Assembly (NCBI GenBank): GCA_025455225.1
Contig: JALOMY010000173.1
Location: 1 to 10,805 of the forward strand
DNA from: Cyclobacteriaceae bacterium
Lineage (GTDB): Bacteria > Bacteroidota > Bacteroidia > Cytophagales > Cyclobacteriaceae
Length of the DNA stretch: 10,805 nucleotides
Direction: 5' to 3'
Shown here piece after piece: positions 1-5,236 of the stretch. The notes below the pieces were generated by a model, which was given only the letters and a program-made list of their open reading frames with translations, was not told the DNA's origin and made no database searches. Each line of letters starts with the position of its first letter. The first letter of the stretch is position 1. The position numbers and the translations under genes were made by a program.

Positions 1-1416
1 CTTTTGGGTTCCTGTTTTCAGATCCACTACATATACATCGGTATACGATTGGCCATCGAGGGCATTGTCGAGTTCATAAGCGCTGTTATCCTGTGCAATG
101 GCGTAACGGTGTTTGGGCATCGGGTTGAGCTCTTTCATATCGCCTTCGTTCAACCGGATGAATTTGTTAGAGGCCACATCAATCATGGCCCAGTAGCTGA
201 AGTTCTTGTCCTGGGTTTCAGTCCGCTGCTGACGTGACTGTAGACGCGAATCCATCCAATGCCAGATGGTCATATCGGGTTTAATGGTGTCGCCTTTGTC
301 AGGGGATTTTTTGGTTTCGAGTTTGGCAATCGCTTTCTGAAGATCAGCGATGGATTTTATGGTGGTATCTGTTTTTATTTTAGCAAGCTTTTCTGCATCC
401 GATTTTTCTGAAGATTCTTCCTTTGTTTCTGTCTTCTCTTCTTTCTTCGCAAGCTCCAGGTTGTGAATACCAAAGAGGATCCGGGTCAGGTCATCCGTCC
501 ACATTGGTTTACGATTCGGACTGATCGTCATTCCTTTTGGAAAATGGATTGAATCCTTAGCAGCTTCATAACGGAATACCAGCGGTGTTCCAGTAAGGTT
601 CTTTGCGCCAATCACGCTGCCTTTATCCTGTTTGAATTTTTTGTCTTTCACCAGTTTAAGTGCGGCTACTGCATCGCCTGCTTCGGTCCAGTTCACAGAC
701 TGGTACCGGGCTTTATCGCTGTCGAGTACTTGTGTTTGTTTATTGGGCAAGCTGTATAAGTGAAGCCCGTTTCCGGATTGGTTCATGGCATCAATAGAAT
801 AGGCCATGAAATTTCCTTTCTTATTAAACGAAAATTCAGAAACGTTGCCGATGTTCTGGCTTTTGCCTGAGTTCAGTTCCACCAATATTAAGTCAGCACC
901 TTTCGGATCATCCGGTTTGGGTGCACCGTTCCGTTCTTTGGCAAGCTGAAGGGCAATGTGCGTGGCAAGTTCACCATTAAAAGAATACGCACTTACTTTT
1001 TCAAATTCGGTTTTTTTATCGGAGGCCAGTTCAATCAAAATAAATTTTTCAAACAGTTGCTTATTCGGGGTTTTAGCATTGGCTTTTCGCTCACTGTTTT
1101 TTGGATATTCCTTGTACCCAAACCATTTCCCATCTTCTGAAAAAGCAAAGCTTGGTTGTGCTGCGCTGCCGATGGAATACGTCTTCTTAGTTGTTCCCTT
1201 GATTTGCTGCACAATCAATTTACCGTCACCATCTACAGGCAACAAGGCATAGGCTATCCATTGCCCGTCAGGCGAAACGGTTACACTGAAAGGTGAAATC
1301 GATTTCCAGGAGGGAACATCTTTCCAGGATATCGGTCTGGGTATACTGGTTTCCTGGGCGTGACCCGGGAAAATTAATACCGTCAGGATCAGGATGACGA
1401 AAAGTTTGGTTTTCAT
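1..1416 (-). CDS. Secreted S9-family (prolyl oligopeptidase-like) peptidase, N-terminal part; C-terminus beyond left edge
   Basis: The frame is open for 472 codons from ATG (1416-1414) to base 1, so the gene is cut by the window edge. It begins with a signal peptide, MKTKLFVILILTVLIFPGHA, probably cleaved before QETSIP, so the product is exported. The following region has repeated beta-propeller-type blades: SVTVSPDGQWIAYA, PSFAFSEDGKWFGYK, SEFSFNKKGNFMAYS and MTISPNRKPMWTDD. About residues 321-376 form a Lys/Glu-rich insertion predicted to be flexible or coiled coil. It is followed by a WHWMDSRLQ motif that I associate with large (about 900-residue) Bacteroidota S9 peptidases. The alpha/beta-hydrolase domain with Ser-Asp-His would lie off the window, so activity cannot be judged. 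By family, the protein would cleave peptides in the periplasm or at the cell surface. The alternative is a TolB-like propeller protein without a peptidase domain. It is transcribed divergently from the KAS III gene. Confidence 0.8.
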   Translation of the reverse strand, partial: MKTKLFVILILTVLIFPGHAQETSIPRPISWKDVPSWKSISPFSVTVSPDGQWIAYALLPVDGDGKLIVQQIKGTTKKTYSIGSAAQPSFAFSEDGKWFGYKEYPKNSERKANAKTPNKQLFEKFILIELASDKKTEFEKVSAYSFNGELATHIALQLAKERNGAPKPDDPKGADLILVELNSGKSQNIGNVSEFSFNKKGNFMAYSIDAMNQSGNGLHLYSLPNKQTQVLDSDKARYQSVNWTEAGDAVAALKLVKDKKFKQDKGSVIGAKNLTGTPLVFRYEAAKDSIHFPKGMTISPNRKPMWTDDLTRILFGIHNLELAKKEEKTETKEESSEKSDAEKLAKIKTDTTIKSIADLQKAIAKLETKKSPDKGDTIKPDMTIWHWMDSRLQSRQQRTETQDKNFSYWAMIDVASNKFIRLNEGDMKELNPMPKHRYAIAQDNSAYELDNALDGQSYTDVYVVDLKTGTQK

Positions 1417-1711
1417 AATTAACGAGTTATTCAAGAAAGGGAGTCAATATTGCTATAGTTAAGGAATCGAACCACCAAATCTTTATGAATGGCATATAAC
1501 AGAAAGGTAAAGTACATTTTAATGGCTCTTCATCAATCGTGAGTTATTCGATTCGGAAAAATTCCGGTGTAATCAAAATATCGAATTCAAGATTTAGCCA
1601 GCACCTACTGATAACGAACACTTGTTTGTTTAAGTCATTTATTTTCAGATAGTTGTCTAAAAGGCAAGGGGCTGGCTGAAAATGATTAATATTGGACATT
1701 GATAATTATTC
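1417..1711. other. Divergent intergenic region between S9 peptidase and KAS III genes
   Basis: These 295 bases must carry the promoters of both flanking genes. On the minus strand, TTTG (1479-1476) is followed after 18 bases by TATA (1457-1454), a weak match to the Bacteroidota -33/-7 pattern and about 40 bases before the peptidase ATG. On the plus strand I see TTTG within CTTGTTTG near 1624 but no good TAnnTTTG partner. A small hairpin, CGGAA-AAA-TTCCG (1554-1566), lacks a U-tract on either side, so it is not a terminator. I see no small ORF, tRNA or repeat here. Confidence 0.4.
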
Positions 1712-2800
1712 ATGCCTAAACTGTATTCCGTAATCATTGCGAGTGGCAGTTATATCCCCACTCAGAAAATTACCAATGACCACTTTTTACAGCATACATT
1801 TTTTGAAGCGGATGGAAAGCCTCTTACTAAGGATAATGTGGAAATTATTCGCAAGTTCAGTGAAATTACAGGCATCCAGGAGCGGAGGTATGTTGCTGAT
1901 AATTTGGTTGCATCCGACATCGGTGCGCTGGCGGCCAAAGAAGCACTTGTTTCCGGAAAAGTTGACGGTGAGTCGTTAGATTATATAATCGTTGCCCACA
2001 ATTTTGGTGATGTTAAATCCGATAACCGGAAGAGTGACCTGGTGCCGTCATTGGCATCGCGCATCAAGATGCAATTAGGAATTATAAATCCGAATACGGT
2101 TAGTTACGATCTTCCATTTGGGTGTGCCGGTTGGTTGCAGGGTGTAATCCAGGCTGATTTCTTCATTAAATCTGGAATGGCGAAACGCATATTAGTGATT
2201 GGTGCAGAAACGCTTTCACGGATTTGTGACCCACACGATCGTGACAGTATGATTTATTCCGATGGTGCAGGTGCTGTAATTCTCGAAGCCACCCTCAGCG
2301 AAAAGCCAGTTGGTATTCTGGCACATAAAACAGTGACGAATGCCGGTGACAACACATTTGTGTTAAAAATGCAACCTTCTTACAACCCGGATTACCCGCG
2401 CGATGAATTATTTCTGAAAATGAAAGGCCGTACGCTGTATGAACATGCGCTAAAGGAAGTACCGTCTGTAATTATCGATAGCCTGAACCAGGCAGGTGTG
2501 CATTTGAATGAAGTAAACAAACTCTTCATTCACCAGGCGAATAATAAAATGGATGAAGCCATTCTCAAACGGGTATTCAAGGAATGTGGATACTCGGAAA
2601 TACCGGAAGGTATCATGCCCATGACGATTTCCTGGTTGGGTAATAGTTCAGTGGCTACCGTTCCGACCTTATACGATCTGGTTTCAAAAGGAAAAATTGA
2701 GAATCAATCTCTCGTCCCGGGAAGTATTGTAATTTTTGCAGCTGTTGGTGCAGGTGTAAATATCAATTCAGTGGTGTACCGGATACCGGATGCCGAATAA
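1712..2800 (+). CDS. 3-oxoacyl-ACP synthase III (KAS III / FabH) family protein
   Basis: The 362-residue product is a thiolase-fold condensing enzyme. The KAS III catalytic triad is complete: Cys138 in DLPFGCAGWLQG, His274 in LFIHQANNKM and Asn311 in SWLGNSSVATVP. The C-terminal glycine loop, FAAVGAGVNINSVVY, is also present. Family members condense an acyl-CoA starter with malonyl-ACP or a related extender, usually to start fatty-acid or specialised lipid synthesis in the cytoplasm. At 362 residues it is longer than housekeeping FabH (about 320-335). The extra length is mainly near residues 30-45 and 97-115 (HNFGDVKSDNRKSDL), around the dimer and substrate-entry side. It stands alone, without fabD, fabF, acpP or plsX beside it, so it is more likely a paralogue than the primary FabH, and its starter is unknown. 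The ATG follows an A/T-rich leader with no Shine-Dalgarno, as is usual in Bacteroidota. Confidence 0.88.
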   Translation: MPKLYSVIIASGSYIPTQKITNDHFLQHTFFEADGKPLTKDNVEIIRKFSEITGIQERRYVADNLVASDIGALAAKEALVSGKVDGESLDYIIVAHNFGDVKSDNRKSDLVPSLASRIKMQLGIINPNTVSYDLPFGCAGWLQGVIQADFFIKSGMAKRILVIGAETLSRICDPHDRDSMIYSDGAGAVILEATLSEKPVGILAHKTVTNAGDNTFVLKMQPSYNPDYPRDELFLKMKGRTLYEHALKEVPSVIIDSLNQAGVHLNEVNKLFIHQANNKMDEAILKRVFKECGYSEIPEGIMPMTISWLGNSSVATVPTLYDLVSKGKIENQSLVPGSIVIFAAVGAGVNINSVVYRIPDAE

Positions 2801-2841
2801 TTTTTTCACAGATAGAGAAATCGTGTTGATTCTAAAGGGGC

Positions 2842-2882
2842 AAAAAAAAACGGGAAAAGATCAATGAATTGATTTTTCCCGT
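2842..2882 (-). terminator. Rho-independent terminator, minus strand
   Basis: The arm ACGGGAAAA (2850-2858) pairs with TTTTCCCGT (2874-2882). Inside it, ATCAAT (2860-2865) pairs with ATTGAT (2868-2873), leaving one bulged G. On the minus strand the hairpin is followed directly by nine U residues (2850-2842), a classic intrinsic terminator. The plus-strand side is not U-rich, so it is directional. It is about 335 bases past the serine hydrolase stop. It therefore either ends a long 3' UTR of that gene or belongs to a separate minus-strand RNA. Confidence 0.7.
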
Positions 2883-2923
2883 CTTTGCTAATCAAAAACC
2901 GTAGCCCCTGATTAACGCTAAGT

Positions 2924-3175
2924 TTAGGTTGCCAGCTTGAAACCTGTATCAATTACCTTGCGGTTCATGATTTCGGTTTCGCCTGCACGCTAGGAATTCC
3001 CAAAGGCTCCTTCTCGTGCACACAACCCAGCCGCCCCGGCTTTTTTGTGATTCATTTCCGTAGAAATAAACCTTTTGTTTTTCCGGATCTGCTTGATCAA
3101 ACTGTCAATGTTCGACTTAGTGATATGAAGGTACTTGCACGATTGTTCACTACAAAATTTTTTATAAAAAAGTAA
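2924..3175 (-). pseudogene. Open frame broken by one in-frame TAG (possible gene remnant)
   Basis: On the minus strand a frame after TGA (3178-3176) stays open for 61 codons to TAG (2992-2990) and then for 21 more codons to TAA (2926-2924). The first part contains KYLHITKSNIDSLIKQIR, a Lys-rich helical stretch that could resemble a helix-turn-helix. The last part contains RAGETEIMNRKV and ends DTGFKLAT. No ATG exists near the beginning; the only ATGs are at 3057 and 2968. It may be the degenerate 3' end of a gene in which one codon (CAG or similar) became TAG, or chance coding overlapping the folded RNA candidate. I favour neither strongly. Confidence 0.2.
3029..3046 (+). terminator. Short GC-rich hairpin with U6 tract, plus strand
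   Basis: AGCCG (3029-3033), loop CCC, then CGGCT (3037-3041) running into six T residues (3041-3046) form a compact intrinsic terminator for plus-strand transcripts. It lies about 230 bases past the KAS III stop. It could end that transcript or a separate plus-strand RNA. The three-base loop and five-pair stem are minimal, so strength is uncertain. Confidence 0.5.
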
Positions 3176-3204
3176 TCAACAACTTATCAACCGGGTTATG
3201 CACA
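3173..3204 (+). other. Cluster of three DnaA-box-like 9-mers beside an A/T-rich tract
   Basis: TAATCAACA (3173-3181), TTATCAACC (3184-3192) and TTATGCACA (3196-3204) lie in one orientation, starting 11 and 12 bases apart, about one helical turn. The third fits the TTATNCACA DnaA-box pattern exactly; the other two differ from TTATCCACA at two positions each. Directly upstream, 3151-3172 is almost pure A/T, like a DNA-unwinding element. This could be a DnaA-binding site or part of an origin, but three boxes is few and no origin-linked gene is nearby. Confidence 0.3.
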
Positions 3205-3216
3205 TTTAGCAATCAA

Positions 3217-4842
3217 TTAATTGGAAGGTGATTTTATAAACGGAACGCGGCTTGCACGTGGTAAACTGATTTCGAACCCAGTTACCTGTCCCTTCTTGTT
3301 GCGGACGAATTTATAGAATCCGTTATCGTCATCACGGAAAGCATCGTTGTATAGTGGTTGAAGGGAATAAACATCGCCCGGTTTTCGGGTAATGGTTACC
3401 GAATTATCTTTTATCTCAAGCAAATAAGTAACGCCCGCATCATTACTGGTATACAGGCCACCGAGTTCCCGGAAATCGTTTCGAGGGGGAGAAACCTTTG
3501 TATACAAAGATGAGCTGCCCGGTGATAGTAATTGAATTCCGGAAAAAGCCCGAATGTACCTTAAGCCATCCATGTATAAAGTGTCGGCATGCAAGGCAAG
3601 CATAGCCTTGTTATCCAGGAGTAATTTTCCTTCTTTTAATTCAATGGTGAATCCATTTGCAAGCTGTTCATTGAAGTACACACCGGGCCATTTTTTCTGA
3701 TCAGTTTCCGTCAGGGTTATAAAACCGGTAGGTTCTTTTTTTGCTAGTGTTTCCTTCCCTAAAAAGATTTCGGCAATGGCTCTTCCTGTGGGCACCGGAC
3801 TGAAGGAACCATCATTACTTAAAATGACTACCGATAATTTCTTTTCCGGATAGTAGGCTAGCCAGGCCCGGTAACCGGCTGTGGCACCACTGTGGCTGAT
3901 TTCATGAAAACCATTTACGGAAGCGTTCGTTAAACCGGCTGCGTATTGAATTTCTTCTCCGCTGTTAAGTTTTCCTTTTTGAATACGAACGGAACTCATG
4001 GCATCACCAAAAATTTCATGGGTCTCCAGCAATTGATTCCAGCACAGCAAATCCGTTGTGGTAGTCAGCAATCCCCCGGGACCATGAACATTTTCAAAGG
4101 GCATGTCTTGCTGGTATCCATCCTTTGACCTGGAATAGGCAACTGCGCGATCCGGAATGATCTCCCGGAAATTATCACGCCATTGGGTATTCATCATGCG
4201 TAACGGTTTGAAGAACCGTTCATCGGTCAGCTGAGCCAGCGGTTGTTTTGCAACCCGTTCGGCTATCAGTACGAGCAATACGTAATTGGAATTACTATAT
4301 GAATATTGACTGCCTGGGGTGAAGTTTAGCGACCTCTGACGGAAAACAACATCAAAACTTAACTCCTGCGTGTAAACACGGGAGGCCCGGGGCCACCCTG
4401 TAAGACCGTATACAACACCCCAGTCTTTCAAGCCACTGGTATGGTTAAGAAGATGCTGAATCGTGATGGGTTTATCGATGGGTTTATCGTAAACTGGCAA
4501 CTCAGGTACATACTTGCGCACATCATCGCTTAAGGAAAGCTTCCCTTCCTTAGCCAGTAAGAGAATAATCCCCGCTGTGAATTGTTTGGAAACCGAGCCG
4601 CATTCAAATATAGTTTCGGTGGTATTGGGCACCCTGTGTTCCAGATCGGCAAGGCCATAGGCTTTATTATAAAGTAATTGTCCGTTGCGGGTAATGGCAA
4701 CAGCCATGCCTGGGGTGGCATTATTCCAGGATGAGAACAAGGCATCCACTTGTTTAAGGGTATCGGCAGTCTGGGCAAAAAGAATAGTGGATGAAGCAAT
4801 CAGTAAAATCGTTAAGAGCTTCTTAGGATAGTTTTCAATCAT
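3217..4842 (-). CDS. Secreted serine hydrolase, beta-lactamase (class C / PBP4*-like) family
   Basis: The 541-residue product starts with a Lys-containing n-region and hydrophobic core, probably cleaved near LFAQ (residues 21-24), so it is exported to the periplasm. The beta-lactamase-fold domain spans about residues 27-365. Its catalytic motifs are all present: SVSK (Ser83-Lys86), YSN (Tyr182-Asn184) and HSG (His317-Gly319), which stands for the KTG box in this family. LLNHTSGL (131-138) and GPGGLLTTTTDL (254-265) are family hallmarks. After it, residues about 385-536 form a beta-rich C-terminal domain, starting PGVYFNEQ and containing GGLYTSND, of the type seen in Bacteroidota serine hydrolases. 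Family members act as peptidases, esterases or peptidoglycan-related hydrolases, and most are not antibiotic-resistance enzymes. The substrate cannot be told from sequence. It lies 15 bases after the small membrane protein gene, probably in one transcript. Confidence 0.88.
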   Translation of the reverse strand: MIENYPKKLLTILLIASSTILFAQTADTLKQVDALFSSWNNATPGMAVAITRNGQLLYNKAYGLADLEHRVPNTTETIFECGSVSKQFTAGIILLLAKEGKLSLSDDVRKYVPELPVYDKPIDKPITIQHLLNHTSGLKDWGVVYGLTGWPRASRVYTQELSFDVVFRQRSLNFTPGSQYSYSNSNYVLLVLIAERVAKQPLAQLTDERFFKPLRMMNTQWRDNFREIIPDRAVAYSRSKDGYQQDMPFENVHGPGGLLTTTTDLLCWNQLLETHEIFGDAMSSVRIQKGKLNSGEEIQYAAGLTNASVNGFHEISHSGATAGYRAWLAYYPEKKLSVVILSNDGSFSPVPTGRAIAEIFLGKETLAKKEPTGFITLTETDQKKWPGVYFNEQLANGFTIELKEGKLLLDNKAMLALHADTLYMDGLRYIRAFSGIQLLSPGSSSLYTKVSPPRNDFRELGGLYTSNDAGVTYLLEIKDNSVTITRKPGDVYSLQPLYNDAFRDDDNGFYKFVRNKKGQVTGFEISLPRASRVPFIKSPSN

Positions 4843-4857
4843 GATTCAGTGGTTGTT

Positions 4858-4995
4858 TTATTTTTTACGATGCTTTTTCCAATATAAATAGAGTATAACC
4901 AAGCCTATGGGTACGATAATATAGACTACAATATTCCAGGGATTTGTAAAATCAACCGGTTCGGATTGGTGGGGGATATCCTGCGGTATCTGCAT
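4858..4995 (-). CDS. Small single-span membrane protein (45 aa; 51 aa if started at 5013)
   Basis: The gene begins at ATG 4995-4993, giving MQIPQDIPHQSEPVDF followed by NPWNIVVYIIVPIGLVILYL and the basic tail YWKKHRKK before TAA (4860-4858). An in-frame ATG at 5013-5011 would add MGNQVF. I prefer the inner start because MQIP-(x)-IP-(x)n-EPVD resembles small conserved Bacteroidota membrane proteins known to me only as hypothetical. The acidic/proline-rich N-terminus, about 20-residue hydrophobic helix and positive C-terminus predict an N-out, C-in single-pass inner-membrane protein. It sits 15 bases upstream of the serine hydrolase gene and is divergent from ccoNO. The function is unknown; it might be a partner of either neighbour. 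Confidence 0.62.
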   Translation of the reverse strand: MQIPQDIPHQSEPVDFTNPWNIVVYIIVPIGLVILYLYWKKHRKK

Positions 4996-5013
4996 GAATA
5001 CTTGATTACCCAT

Positions 5014-5236
5014 TTAATTTCTGGTTATTAAAATTTTCACCCTTTCTGAGGATATAGTACGAGCTCGAATTTACATTCCTTTCGCGGATGTTTACGGTTA
5101 ATGGTTTATGCGGTAGAAAAAGTCAGCTTCCCCCTGACAAAAATCAGCTATCGTAACCCACCTATGTCAGTACTGCCGGATAGAGACCCTTCTATTTTTA
5201 GAGCAATATTTTTCAAAATAACGTACACCTCAGCCT
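5014..5236. promoter_or_regulatory. Divergent promoter region for cbb3 operon and small membrane protein gene
   Basis: These 223 bases separate the minus-strand unit from ccoNO. On the plus strand, TATTTTTA (5193-5200) and TATTTTTC (5207-5214) resemble the Bacteroidota -7 box TAnnTTTG with one mismatch each; neither has a clear TTTG -33 box. A start site near 5204 would place the Crp/Fnr-like repeat (centre 5140.5) around -63, a usual class I activator position. That mapping is inference. No Shine-Dalgarno precedes either gene. Confidence 0.35.
5134..5147. promoter_or_regulatory. Candidate Crp/Fnr-family operator
   Basis: CTGACAAAAATCAG is a perfect inverted repeat of CTGA with a six-base spacer. 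This is the half-site geometry (TGA-N6-TCA) of Crp/Fnr-family sites such as FNR TTGAT-N4-ATCAA and FixK TTGAC-N4-GTCAA. It lies 89 bases before the ccoNO ATG. cbb3 oxidase operons are commonly activated by Fnr/FixK-type regulators under low oxygen, so the position makes sense, but the regulator is not in the window. Confidence 0.45.

Larger units (their letters stand above)
2842..3047 (-). ncRNA. Candidate structured RNA (unidentified), about 200 nt
   Basis: Read on the minus strand, the segment folds into nested elements that I traced by hand. A closing helix (3027-3023 with 2931-2927, GGUUG/CAACC) encloses two hairpins. Hairpin 1 has UGCACG (3020-3015) with CGUGCA (2989-2984) and an inner AGGA/UCCU helix. 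Hairpin 2 has GAAACC (2980-2975) with GGUUUC (2944-2939), then AUCA/UGAU, then ACC/GGU capped by the loop GCAA (2961-2958), a GNRA tetraloop. The internal loops GAA/ACA and UGA/AAU are purine-rich. A further helix, UAAUCA/UGAUUA (2914-2909 with 2894-2889), precedes the terminator. The GNRA loop forms only on the minus strand, the same strand as the U9 terminator. I do not recognise an Rfam family: it is not tmRNA, SRP, RNase P or a common riboswitch by motif. The 5' end and promoter are not defined. Confidence 0.33.
2801..3216. other. Structured intergenic region between convergent genes
   Basis: This 416-base gap lies between the KAS III gene (plus) and the serine hydrolase gene (minus). It is far larger than a convergent gap needs for terminators. 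It contains a minus-strand terminator (2842-2882), a possible folded RNA (about 2842-3047), a plus-strand terminator hairpin (3029-3046), a minus-strand open frame interrupted by a single TAG (3175-2924) and three DnaA-box-like 9-mers (3173-3204). Each is described separately. I found no tRNA or rRNA and no convincing intact gene. Confidence 0.7.

Noticed and set aside
956..1252. Plus-strand frames of 98 and 60 codons
   Set aside because: Both are antisense to the S9 peptidase reading frame, which is open throughout with signal peptide and propeller motifs.
2924..2968. 14-codon mini-ORF on the minus strand (MNRKVIDTGFKLAT)
   Set aside because: It lies wholly inside the GNRA hairpin of the RNA candidate and is the tail of a longer interrupted frame; too short to support as a separate gene.
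3217..4842. Antibiotic-resistance beta-lactamase
   Set aside because: The motifs fit the broad serine hydrolase family, and the long C-terminal beta domain is atypical of true class C beta-lactamases.
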